From: Apis mellifera
Lineage: Eukaryota; Arthropoda; Insecta; Hymenoptera; Apidae
DNA length: 64,000 bases
Direction: 5' to 3'
Assembly (NCBI RefSeq): GCF_003254395.2
Contig: NC_037646.1
Span: 3,838,147 to 3,902,146, forward strand
Shown here in pieces: positions 42,220 through 52,958 of the stretch; position 1 is the stretch's first letter, and each line of letters begins with the position of its first letter. Under the pieces are notes generated by a model. The model saw only the letters and a list, made by a program, of their open reading frames with translations, did no database searches and was not told the DNA's origin. The position numbers and the translations under genes are program-made.

Positions 42220-42883
42220 GAATATTCATTTTGGCAACACTAATAAACTATTTTTTTTATGAAATAGAAAATTTTCTAAAATCCACCACGATGAGTGCTT
42301 TGTATTTGCAATATTAATTTAAAAAAAAGAAAAAAAAAGAATTTCCGGAAATAATCAATTATTATTAATGTAACATGACTCTATGCACTCAAATTTAAAT
42401 AACGTACAACGATATTAAAAATCGATATTTGGCGAAAAATCCTCTTCTTAACGATTGCTGTTGTACAATCACCCTTGTTAGCTTTCTTAGCTTTTTTAAG
42501 GTGATTTAGAAACGTGAATGTTACCACAATTTCAGTGGAAAAAATTTGGGCATTTCATATTCGCAACGCTACTTGACAAACACGATTATCTGTAAACGCT
42601 AACTTTTTAAAACGAAATCAATAAAAATCATTACTTCTCATTAGAGAACAATCGTATCGATTAAAAATAAAACATTTAACGATGATTCGTATGAATTTTG
42701 ATATTACTTTATGAGAAACTTAATTTACAAGAAAGAAACCACGATATTTTATAATTAAAACGCTAATACAAACGCGATTCTCATTTTAACGCTAATAAAA
42801 AAATCGCGATGCCCTTGATGACCGAGTTTGATGGGCCGGCATGCAATCGGCCAGAGAACACACATTTACTACATATTACTAAA
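42220..42883 (+). repeat. Degenerate ACGC-AACACTAA repeat region upstream of core A
   Basis: Contains diverged copies of the motif family tandemly arrayed at 49243-49498: GGCAACACTAATAAAC, CGCAACGCTACTTG, AACGCTAACTTTTTAAAACG, ACGCTAATAAAAAAATCGCG. It occupies the same relative position as that array does before core B. Confidence 0.5.
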
Positions 42884-44094
42884 ACGAGCACAGAGACAAA
42901 GTAGTAACAATGACTTCCCATTCTGTGGACCCAAACAAGGTCCAAAAAATGAGAAGCCATTCGTTGCAGCCCCTCTTCGTGACAGTTTGTCGAGGCCTCT
43001 TCGGTCTTCCTCCTTCGGGCGCAATGCCCGCTGAAACTTAAATCTAGGCTCGAGATTCACTAATCGTAAAACAAAGAAAAAAAGAAAAAAAAAAGTCTAA
43101 ATCGCGGAAACTGATGCACATGGACGACTAACGATCATTGATGACCATTGTCCGTACATGTGCAGAATCTCGAGCGCAACGTTCGTTTCGAAACCAAATC
43201 GCGACCGCGACCGCGGAATTCGAAAAATCGAAAGCAAAGCCAGAAACGAGTGATCGGTCGATGATCACTCGTCTCAGCCTTACACTCGTCTTTCAAATTT
43301 GATTTCCTGAAACAGATTGTCACGCGAAAACGCGCCTACCCGATCGGAGACTGTGACAATCTGCCCGGCCCTACCTACTTATAATTAACATTCGCACCAG
43401 AAAGTATGCTACCTATCCTACCTAACCCTATATTTAAAAAAATGGCAAAACGGGCACACCAACACATTCATTCCACGATTCTCACGCATAATGCTCGGGC
43501 GCAAAAGCCTACACTAGGGAAAGCGTCCCGGGACACCTCCGACACCCGAGCTTGGCACGCTACTTTCACACTCTAACTTTACGTACCATTTTCCTGAAAT
43601 CGACTGACGATGGCTAGCGACCATTGCGTAAAACGCGATAAAAATATTTTAATCGTACTTGTAATTCTATTTATGATCGAAAGAATATGTATAACTTGAA
43701 GGAAAGATGATATTAATGGATTAGATAATAGAAAATTTGATAAACAATACAATTATAATTTGCAATTAATTTCATAGATATGATATAATTTCATAGAAGA
43801 TGTAATAATAAATACGATAATAAATTGTTGTGAAAATTAGTAATAATGAATGAAACGATAATCGTAACCGACGCAATTCCACAGCCTAACCACACACACA
43901 AAATGTGGAAAATACGTCGTGCACGATCACTAACTCATCGTCAGTCGCTGAAAAATTTGCATTAACTTATCGACTAGTCGTCATACCCATCGCCTTTCTC
44001 TCATCCAAGTAGCATCTGAGCACGTGAGCGAGATCCTGGCAATGGGTACGGAAAGGATTAAACCTGAAAATCCTGAACTAAAAAGAATATTAGT
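42884..44094. repeat. Core of direct duplication, copy A (1.2 kb)
   Basis: Nearly identical base for base to 49928-51129, with only scattered differences (for example GCGCAAC/GCACAAC, GATCACTCG/GATCATTCG). It carries GC-rich segments and hairpins: CGAGTGATC...GATCACTCG near 43247-43271 and an 11-bp stem CAGATTGTCAC (43313-43323) with GTGACAATCTG (43353-43363) enclosing a CGCG-AAAA-CGCG mini-hairpin. A 43-codon ORF on + (42910-43041) is retained in both copies. Confidence 0.9.
42910..43041 (+). CDS. Conserved 43-codon small ORF, copy A (doubtful coding)
   Basis: ATG in AACAATGAC context encodes MTSHSVDPNKVQKMRSHSLQ and then a Leu/Phe/Pro-rich tail ending AMPAET. Copy B differs only by Val11 to Ile. 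Since the whole core is nearly identical, this similarity is not evidence of protein selection. No family is recognised. The presumed transcript runs on the other strand. Confidence 0.15.
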   Translation: MTSHSVDPNKVQKMRSHSLQPLFVTVCRGLFGLPPSGAMPAET

Positions 44095-44407
44095 GTGTCT
44101 AACGAGCTAATATTGTAATTCAGTATCTGTTTGTTTTATTTTAAACTTTAATAAATTTACTTTACGAATTTGAGAATTATTAGTTTTAGAAAAAAAAATA
44201 CACCAATGATAATTAAAAAATTTATGATATTATTAATAAATTTATATATGATAATCCATAATAAAAGATAATTGATTTTAAATGGTTATATAGATATAAT
44301 GAAAATAACCTCAAGCGATCTCTTCATCAGAGCACGTTTTCGAAAAATATATAAAACTAATGTTTAAAATTTCTTGCTCCGATTCAGAAATCTACTTGTC
44401 GCGAAGT

Positions 44408-44744
44408 ATCTTCTTGCACATAATATTTCAAACATTTTTTTACGGAGAAAATAATTTTACATTTAAAATTGTAAGTTTATAATATAAAATCAAATAATTA
44501 AATATATCATAAAATCAAAGATAAAATTAAAAATTATTTATTATCACATTGATGAAATAATATATATATTATTCATATGATTATTTAATTTCCATTTTAT
44601 AAATAATTATGGCAAAAATCATTTTTAAACTAATTTATATCATTCATATTAATAATTGATGTAGATGTATTATATCATATATGAATATATTACTTAATGT
44701 AGAATTAACCGTTGATATCTTAAGTACGCGACGTGCAAGAAGAT
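44408..44744. other. Long-range inverted arms, unit A
   Basis: ATCTTCTTGCAC at 44408-44419 is the exact reverse complement of GTGCAAGAAGAT at 44733-44744; the spacer is AT-rich and diverged from unit B. The corresponding arms in B differ at two positions in each arm and remain fully complementary. Confidence 0.6.
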
Positions 44745-45361
44745 CTATCCTATTCTAATAAATAAATTCAAGAAAAAGAATCGTTACTACTCACGGGTAT
44801 GATAAATACCCGCGGTCACTGTGCTCGTGCAAAAATCTACGTATACAACCAGTCACCCGTGTCGATTCGGACCTTTCATCCTACGACATGATTGAGTGAC
44901 CAGAGGAACATAAATGCATGCGACTCACCAATAGATGCGAAGAATCTACCATGGCTTGTAGGATGTCGAGTAGTCATCAAGTGTGAGAAAGTGGAAACTG
45001 TAACAAACCATGGAAATACCATTGAAATACAATACTGATTGAAAAATATGAAATAAATAAAAAATATATAAAAATAATTACCTCTTCGCGTGATGGATGA
45101 TCGCCTTATTCTCTTGAGCACTGACTCTATCTTATACCGAAAACGAATATTATTTAAAAAAAAAAAAAAAAAAAATAAAACAAAAATCTACTAACGCGTT
45201 CGATAATTTACAATCGGCGTACAAGCACTGACTCTAATTTCGCGATTATCACGAGTAAATTTAATTAGAACTATTATGTTTTAAAACAACTATTATGTTT
45301 AAAAAAACTATTACGAAGCAAACACTGAATCTATCAACCGCATTGCGCGCGGTCATAAAAA

Positions 45362-46800
45362 TTTTCTGGAAATAAAGTTGTATTAATAATGGAAGTTCTA
45401 TAGAAAAAGAAGTAAATTGATTCCTTCTTTTTCTTATCAAACATTTGTTTCAGAAAATATTATCCTTTTTTTCTTTAAGACTAATTATTAATTTTTCACG
45501 AATAAAAAAATTTCACATATATATATATAGAAAGAGTGTACATATATACATTTTTAAATTATTGTACAAACATATTGATATTCGTCGTGAATGTTCATTA
45601 TAAAACTATAAATATACGTTGAAATAATATAATATAAATTACATAAATATGATCGAATAAAAATAGAATAAAAATAGAATAAATGCATACAGTACAAGAG
45701 CGAAAAATCAAATTTCTCTTTGAAAAAATATTGATGTCCATATTGGAATACTTCCCGTCTATGAAGTTGGATTATTAATCTGAAAATAACTTGTACAAAA
45801 GAAAATAATAATTTTCAAATTAATGTATAAAATGTTTAAAATTAACGACCTTGTGAAAATAAAACAATAATCGATCGTAAATTCCATTTTAGAAAATCGA
45901 ATAATACGAGTTAAATGAAATTGTAATCAATGAAACTGTGTCAAATAAATCATGTTAAAGAAAAGCGAACAAAATTGCCAATTATAATAATGAATCCATA
46001 TTGATTGCATGAAAATATGCGAACAATAAATAATATATAATTATAGAAGAAAATATGCGCCTATTACGTAACAAATAGATCGCACACTACAAGAAAGAGA
46101 TTTCCAGTCACCACGAATATCGATACACATTATAATAACACATTAACTCTCTATTTCGATTATCGAATTATGAATTAGGGAAAGGGGCGTTCCGCAAATC
46201 GAAAAATGTCGAAACGTGTCAAGGAGTGAGTCACATGGACGCGACTCCTAATTTCTTGGAAGAGCTATATTATGAAAAAACATCATCAACCTCGAGCATA
46301 ACAACAAACGAAAAGAAAAGAAAAATACATAAATATTACAATGAAACGAATTTAGAAACGCAATACATATCACTATTGTGATTTATTTCGACGTAATAAA
46401 ATTAATTTTCTACTTCGCTTCAATAAAAATAGATTATAGAAATTTATCCCAAAATCTTTGTTAGAAGAAAGAAAACATCAAAATTACCAGGAAAATCACC
46501 AAAATTACTAGAAATTTATCGTGACATGTATATATTATGAATTATTTTATCTCGACAATCAAACGACAATTTTAACGAACGAAAATCAAAATTATAAAAC
46601 AAATGTGTGAAAAAAAAATATATTAAGATAAAGCAACAAGTGAATATCGGCTGAACGAATTATCGATAACACGAATAATTTCAATAATGGAATATACGAT
46701 CGACGGAAAAAACGCGAAACACTAATTAATTTCTTCATTACCATAATAAATAGATTAGAAAATAAACAAAACTGATTAACAAAAAAATATGAAGAGAATT
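45362..46800. other. AT-rich, no gene seen
   Basis: Between the unit A islands and the candidate promoter at 46.8 kb. No exon-like frame, strong repeat or RNA signature stands out. It would be intron of the unit A transcript if that model holds. Confidence 0.5.
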
Positions 46801-47342
46801 ACTTACTGCGTAGTTGAATTAGCGAGACTGGTTGCGATCACACGTCCTACCGTGATGATTTTCCACAGGGAACTGATGCCATCTGCTACAACTCAAATTG
46901 GTGTTTTCTGATTGGCTAATTGTTCTAAGCCAATTCGATAATCGAAATCGCGCGAAAAATTAAAGTATTTCAAATTATATTTTTATTATTCTAATTAAAA
47001 ATATATTGATTTATTTGTATATTATTAATTTTTAATATTTTTTAACATTTTTAAAACATTTATCGTTCTATATATCTGACATATATATTTATGATTCTTT
47101 TATTAATTCAATTATGTATTGATTTATTTATCGATTATCGATTCAGCGATTATTTATTTATTTGTCTAGTTATGTATATATACATTTATTCATTTATTAT
47201 CATCTACAATCTAAGCTTTTTTCGCTTTATTATTATAAATTACACAATTTATTTTGATACGCTATATAAATACGTTTACGATAAACTTAATCTAACTAAC
47301 TTAATCTAAACTTAATCTATAACATATTAATTATTCTATTAA

Positions 47343-47418
47343 TACCTACAGTCCAGTCTATTTAATTAATTAAAATAATCAAAAAAAATTATGCAGAATT
47401 TAGACTGGACTGCAGGTA
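47343..47418. other. Hairpin with 18-bp stem
   Basis: TACCTACAGTCCAGTCTA (47343-47360) and TAGACTGGACTGCAGGTA (47401-47418) pair at 17 of 18 positions around a 40-nt AT-rich loop. It may be a small MITE remnant or a structured RNA. Stem length is short for a microRNA precursor. Confidence 0.6.
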
Positions 47419-47610
47419 TGCGTAGTTCTTGGCTTGCCATCGTTTTCCGAACCACTGTTATTGATAACATATATATTTCAAAAACTTTCTAATAAAATGT
47501 ATTGTGAATAAAATATAATTTTGTTTAATTTTGAAAAAAAGAATTTTTAGAAAACGATGCCAATTACCAGGTCTCACCCAACGAGGAGGTGACTACGCAT
47601 CGAGACCCAC
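47418..47610. other. Conserved stem element, unit A
   Basis: ATGCGTAGT (47418-47426) pairs with ACTACGCAT (47592-47600); CATCGTTTTC (47438-47447) pairs with GAAAACGATG (47550-47559); GGTCTC (47570-47575) pairs with GAGACC (47602-47607). Read on minus, 47568-47610 also looks like a short exon (TTTTAG| acceptor, CTG|GTAATT donor). Only fragments of it are conserved in unit B. Confidence 0.5.
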
Positions 47611-47619
47611 CTAAAACTA

Positions 47620-49076
47620 AAAAGAAAATATTATAATTAATGAATTTAAAATTAATAATTAATAATTAAGTTACAAAAAATATAAAACATAACTAGACAA
47701 ATAAATGAAAAATAAATTTATGACAAAAGGATATAAAACATATAAAAAATAAGTATTATAAAAATAATTTAAAATATAAATTATATATTTATATACATAT
47801 AAATTACAAAAGTTTTTTACATTTTTCTTTCTTCAATTCTTCTCGCAATTAATCTCACGTTATCCAACGATGAGGCTTAAATCTAACTTAATCTAGATCT
47901 TAATGCTAAATCTTAAATCTACGATTTGTGTCCTACTGGCATCATCCATATCAAAGATATGCTCCTATTTAATATAAATGATAATAAAATAAAAAAAGAA
48001 TTGTTAGATATTCAATCGAAATACAAATGCCTTCAATCATTGCAAAAAAAGGAAAAAAAGAACAGAAAAACAAGCGCAAGAAGAAATGTAAAAACCCAAG
48101 AAAGAAAAATTAAAGAAAAATTAAGAAATTAAAAAATTTGAATCATAGGCTTTATCACAACTTATGTCAATGGATTTACGAGAATCACCAGACAGATTGA
48201 TATTTACTGATCTAGTAGAAGAACGACTTACGACTTTTGACGACACAAGAACGAACAAAGAATAAATCCATGACCATCAGAATCGATTTACAAGAATGAC
48301 ATTCGACCACAAGACTTTATTCTCATCAAATACCAAAAAATCATAAAAGCCTAATCATAAAAAGAAGAAGAAATCGAAAGAAGAATAAGAACAATTTGAT
48401 TTTATTCGAGAAGAAAAGAAATAAAGATATTGAAAATATTTTAATTTATCGTATGTATGTAGGAGCGTATCTTCATATGGAATATGCTCACAATAAATAT
48501 ATAATTTAAATATCTATCTTAAATTATATTTAAAATTAAAATTTAAATCTAACTTTAAGCTAAAACATATATATCTCGTGATGCCCCGTGAATTTGAAAA
48601 ATGAAGTAGATCTAAAAAAAAAAAAACTCTGAAATATATATAAAATCAATTAAATGAAACATAAATAAATTCTGAAAATCTGAAATCTGAAAAAAAAAAA
48701 AATTTAATTATGATATTTCACATAGAAATTTCGAATATTTATACAACTAGTTTAAAAATAAACAATTAAAAAAATAAAAAACACTGTATATATAGACAAA
48801 ATTAATTAAATTGTAACATAGAAAAAAATTTAATTTTAATTTTGATAACGAATAATTATTGTAATTCAAAGAAATGAACTGAATTTATATTAATATATCA
48901 TAGTAAGAATATTAAATGAATTAATATTTTTACTATAATCATAATGATTTTAAATAATATTACAAAAATTAAAAAAATTCATACGAATAAATTTTTAAAC
49001 AATATTTTTATAAACAAATGCTTCAATATTCAGGGACGCTGAAAAGAAATAGCCAAAAGAGGCTATAAGGTAATTT
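47620..49076. other. AT-rich spacer between units A and B, no convincing gene
   Basis: A 68-codon Lys-rich frame at 47926-48132 (+) has no recognisable homology or splice context. The rest is AT-rich with A/T homopolymers. Confidence 0.5.
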
Positions 49077-49200
49077 GGTGATCCAAAAAAGGGACCACAC
49101 TTTTGCAGTTCTTGTAACTGCATTTGGTGATCCAAAAAAGGGACCACACTTTTACAGTTCTTGTAACTGCATTTTGTGATCCGGAAATAGGACCATTTCC
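49077..49200 (+). repeat. 47-bp tandem repeat, about 2.6 copies, each with a small palindrome
   Basis: Copies begin GGTGATCCAAAAAAGGGACC (the last reads TGTGATCCGGAAATAGGACC). Two contain GCAGTTCTTGTAACTGC or its variant, a 6-7 bp hairpin. It lies just before the 36-bp array. Confidence 0.8.
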
Positions 49201-49242
49201 ACATTTTATTAGTGGAAGAATTATGGGCATTTTATATACGCT

Positions 49243-49498
49243 ATTTTCAAAAACGCGAAAATTTTTTAACGCAACACTAATTTCAAAAACGCGATCATTT
49301 TTTAACGCAACACTAATTTCAAAAACGCGATCATTTTTTAACGCAACACTAATTTCAGAAACGCGATCATTTTTTAACGCAACACTAATTTCAAAAACGC
49401 GATCATTTTTTAACGCAACGCTACTTTCAAAAACGCGATCACTTTTTAACGCAACACTACTTTCAAAAACGCGATCATTTTTTATCGCAACGCTACTA
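49243..49498 (+). repeat. Seven tandem copies of a 36-bp repeat
   Basis: The unit contains CAAAAACGCGATCATTTTTT followed by AACGCAACACTAA, repeated seven times with few changes. Because 36 is a multiple of three it stays open as a 12-residue peptide repeat, but nothing else supports coding. Diverged units continue to 49,790. Confidence 0.9.
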
Positions 49499-49871
49499 AA
49501 TTTAAAAATAAATTTAATATAGACAATACTAATAAGAATACAAATAAATTGGAAACTAATGTCACTATAATTAAAACTCGAAATAAAAAAAAAACATACA
49601 AATTTTTAATATTAATTTTAAAAAAAATTACATTTCATTTATATCATTTATATTATTAAAAAAAATCGCGATATCTTTTAAAACGCAACACTAAAGCAAA
49701 CGCGATTATTATTTATTCGCAACTCTAATGCAAACCGTAATTTATTTATCGCAACACTAATTAAAAAATCGCGATTGCCCATTTGTCCATGATGATTGTA
49801 CGTTGGGCCGGAATGCACATCGGCCAAATAAATACAACTACTACACAACACACACAACTACTATTCTACTT

Positions 49872-49918
<47 letters not shown>

Positions 49919-49927
49919 GACTCTAAA

Positions 49928-51129
49928 CGAGCATAATGACAAAGTAGTAACAATGACTTCCCATTCTGTGGACCCAAACAAGATCCAAAAAATGAGAAGC
50001 CATTCGTTGCAGCCCCTCTTCGTGACAGTTTGTCGAGGCCTCTTCGGTCTTCCTCCTTCGGGCGCAATGCCCGCTGAAACTTAAATCTAGGCTCGAGATT
50101 CACTAATCGTAAACCAAAAAAAAAAAAGAAAAAAAAAAAGTCTAAATCGCGGAAACTGATGCACATGGACGACTAACGATCATTGATGACCATTGTCCGT
50201 ACATGTGCAGAATCTCGAGCACAACGTTCGTTTCGAAACCAAATCGCGACCGCGACCGCGGAATTCGAAAAATCGAAAGCAAAGCCAGAAACGAGTGATC
50301 GGTCGATGATCATTCGTCTCAGCCTTACACTCGTCTTTCAAATTTGATTTCCTGAAACAGATTGTCACGCGAAAACGCGCCTACCCGATCGGAGACTGTG
50401 ACAATCTGCCCGGCCCTACCTACTTATAATTAACATTCGCACCAGAAAGTATGCTACCTATCCTACCTAACCCTATATTTAAAAAAATGGCAAAACGGGC
50501 ACACCAACACATTCATTCCACGATTCTCACGCATAATGCTCGGGCGCAAAAGCCTACACTAGGGAAAGCGTCCCGGGACACCTCCGACACCCGAGCTTGG
50601 CACGCTACTTTCACACTCTAACTTTACGTACCATTTTCCTGAAATCGACTGACGATGGCTAGCGACCATTGCGTAAAACGCGATAAAAATATTTTAATCG
50701 TACTTGTAATTCTATTTATGATCGAAAGAATACGTATAACTTGAAGGAAAGATGATATTAATGGATTAGATAATAGAAAATTTGATAAACAATATAATTA
50801 TAATTTGCAATTAATTTCATAGATATGATATAATTTCATAGAAGATGTAATAATAAATACGATAATAAATTGTTGTGAAAATTAGTAATAATGAATGAAA
50901 CGATAATCGTAACCGACGCAATTCCACAGCCTAACCACACACACAAAATGTGGAAAATACGTCGTGCACGATCACTAACTCATCGTCAGTCGCTGAAAAA
51001 TTTGCATTAACTTATCGACTAGTCGTCATACCCATCGCCTTTCTCTCACCCAAGTAACATCTGAGCACGTGAGCGAGATCCTGGCAATGGGTACGGAAAG
51101 GGTTAAACCTGAAAATCCTGAGCTAAAAA
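49928..51129. repeat. Core of direct duplication, copy B (1.2 kb)
   Basis: Second copy of the core, same orientation, about 7.0 kb from copy A. The 11-bp stem recurs at 50358-50368 with 50398-50408. Just upstream on + is an expanded ACT/CTA trinucleotide tract (49858-49919) absent from copy A. Confidence 0.9.
49953..50084 (+). CDS. Conserved 43-codon small ORF, copy B (doubtful coding)
   Basis: Same ORF as at 42910 with Ile at residue 11. In this copy the frame stays open upstream through the ACT repeat, so the ATG is not forced. Treated as a possible chance ORF. Confidence 0.15.
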   Translation: MTSHSVDPNKIQKMRSHSLQPLFVTVCRGLFGLPPSGAMPAET

Positions 51130-51373
51130 AAGATATATTAGTATAATATTTTCTTCTAACGGGCTAATACTTTTTAATTTATTTAAATTATTTCAAACTT
51201 TATTTTTCTAATTTAATAAAATATTAATTTAATATTTATTAGGCAAAGAAAATTTGAAAAAGAAATTTATTAATAAAAATAACCTCAGACGATTTCTTCA
51301 TCAAAACATATTTAAAACGAAAGCAATATTCAAAACGTATTGCTTTGATTCCGAAATCTATCTGTCGCGAAAT

Positions 51374-51574
51374 GTCTTTTTGCACACATAATTTAATATA
51401 TTTTCGTTAACAAGAGAAAATCAAATAGAAATTTTATATTTCATCTTAAAATTGAAAATTTTGATTTGAAATTTACTAAAAATTTATTATTATGTGAATG
51501 AAATGAAAAATAAAAACATTTTTGTTTTTAATATTATTGTTTTTAATATTCAAAAACGCGATGTGCAAAAAGAC
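51374..51574. other. Long-range inverted arms, unit B
   Basis: GTCTTTTTGCAC at 51374-51385 is the exact reverse complement of GTGCAAAAAGAC at 51563-51574. Relative to unit A, an A-T pair became G-C and a C-G pair became T-A. Confidence 0.6.
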
Positions 51575-52080
51575 CTAGCCTAAACTAATAAATAAAACAC
51601 AAAATGTTACTATTCACGAGTATAATAAAATACCCGTGGTCATTATGCTCGTGCAAAAATCTACGTATACAACTAGTCACTCGTGTCGATTCGGACCTTT
51701 CATCCTACGACATGATTGAATGGACCAGAGGAATTAAAAAGCATGCGACTCACCATTAGATGCGAAGAATTTCTATGGCACACTAGGAAGTCATCATCGT
51801 GTAGAAGGATGTGGAACATCTAACAAAAAAACGAAATATAATTATATTTAAAATATAATTGAGATAATTTACAAAAATTAAATTTAAAAAAAAAGGAAAT
51901 TCTATTAGATTATAATGTAATAGTAATAAAGATTGAAATGTTAATAAATCTTAATAATGATAAAAATTAAAAATCTAATGATTCTATATCGTAGTAAAGA
52001 ATAAAAAATTTTTATTTTAAATAAAATAAGATATTTACCTCTTCGCATGATGGATGATCGCCTTATTTTCTTGAGAGAAG

Positions 52081-52327
52081 CACTGACTCTAATTTCGCGT
52101 TATCCATTAAAGGATTTAAGAAAACTATTACGAAGCAAACACTGATTCTAATTTCGCGTTATCCATTAAAGAATTTAAAAAACTATTACGAAGCAAACAC
52201 TGATTCTAATTTCGTGTTATCCGTTAAAGGATTTAAAAAAACTTTTACGAAACAAACACTGATTCTAATTTCGCGTTATCCGTTAAAGGATTTAAAAAAA
52301 CTTTTACGAAACAAAACACTGATTCTA
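52081..52327 (+). repeat. Four tandem copies of an about 60-bp repeat (unit B)
   Basis: Each copy includes ACACTGATTCTAATTTCGCG, a TATCC(A/G)TTAAAGGATTTAA segment and a TTACGAAGCAAA segment. Single related copies lie at 45225-45335 in unit A, where the array is not expanded. The minus-strand AG acceptor of the 52039-52088 exon is in the first copy. Confidence 0.85.
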
Positions 52328-52762
52328 CTGATCGCATTGCGCGCGATCACAAAAATAACTTATCATTAGAGAGGGGTGGATTAGAAAAAGAAGTAAAATA
52401 TTTCTTTGATATTTTCCCTTCTTTTTTTTTTTATGAAGCATTTGTTTAAGAAAATATTGCTATATAAAATATTATTTTTATAATTATTATATCTAATATT
52501 TCAAAATATTTATGAATTCTATAAATTTAAATTATTAATTTAGAAAAGTTACATTATGATTGTTCGTTATCAAAATTAGATTATAAATTTTAATTAAAAT
52601 TATGATATATTGCGAATTATAAATATTCGAAATTATTTGTAAATAATCAAAATGCTATAAGTAAATTAAGTATAATACAATGTAATATATACATATAAAA
52701 AAAGAAAAAAAAATATATATTGAATTAAAAAAAAAAATCTGAAACATAGAAAAAGAAATTAG

Positions 52763-52958
52763 TGTAGTTCTTAGCTTACCATCAGTTTCCAAAAACTAAA
52801 TATAAATCTTTATAATAAAAAAAGCTTCCAATATATTTCAAATACAATTTTAATAATATAATCTTTTTATCTAATATATTTATAATCAAATAATATAAAA
52901 GGAAACTGATGCCAATTACCAGGTCTCACCAACTAGGAGGTGACTACGTCGAGACCCA
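52763..52958. other. Conserved stem element, unit B
   Basis: CATCAGTTTCC (52780-52790) pairs with GGAAACTGATG (52901-52911) and GGTCTC (52922-52927) with GAGACC (52951-52956). Flanking GCCAATTACCAGGTCTCACC and GGAGGTGACTACG are shared with unit A while the loop is not. The AG acceptor seen in unit A is absent. Confidence 0.5.

Larger units (their letters stand above)
42884..46874 (-). ncRNA. Candidate spliced noncoding RNA, unit A (minus strand)
   Basis: Minus-strand islands shared with unit B end at splice-like sites: exon 45082-45130 (CGAAGAG|GTAATT donor), exon 44929-44997 (TTTGTTACAG| acceptor, TTG|GTGAGT donor), then acceptor GATTTTCAG| at 44064-44066 opening a terminal exon that covers the 1.2-kb core. 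A possible first exon, 46807-46874, has an initiator-like TCAGTT, an AGATGGC site, two inverted CCAAT boxes just upstream and a CA|GTAAGT donor. No long or consistently framed ORF crosses the joins, and exon lengths differ between copies by non-multiples of three, so coding is unlikely. Strand and structure are inferred from splice signals and copy comparison only. Confidence 0.4.
49928..52088 (-). ncRNA. Candidate spliced noncoding RNA, unit B (minus strand)
   Basis: Counterpart of unit A: exon 52039-52088 (GCGAAATTAG| acceptor, GAAGAG|GTAAAT donor), exon 51754-51819 (TTTTTTGTTAG| acceptor, ATG|GTGAGT donor) and acceptor GATTTTCAG| at 51109-51111 leading into the core. Intron sequences differ strongly from unit A while these edges are kept. 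Upstream on minus, a TATAAATA box (53313-53320) in a locally GC-richer stretch could be its promoter. Confidence 0.38.

Noticed and set aside
43135..43323. 62-codon minus ORF in core A, also present at 50180-50368
   Set aside because: Its conservation is no higher than the surrounding near-identical core, it has Cys/Arg-rich unremarkable content, and both differences between the copies are amino-acid changes.
43416..43440. CTACCTAACCCTA segment in both cores as a telomerase RNA template for TTAGG
   Set aside because: Only an 8-nt match to the permuted telomere complement, which is expected by chance several times in 64 kb; no pseudoknot or Pol III elements were recognised.
44318..44340. Box C/D snoRNA suggested by TGATGAAGA...CTGAGG on minus (also near 51,288)
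   Set aside because: The C-like and D-like boxes are only about a dozen bases apart and lack a terminal stem; too little for a snoRNA call.
47926..48132. Lys-rich 68-codon ORF
   Set aside because: A-rich composition, no splice context or family match.
49124..49522. 132-codon frame across the 36-bp array
   Set aside because: Periodicity of 36 keeps the frame open; the flanks are not coding-like and no homology is recognised.
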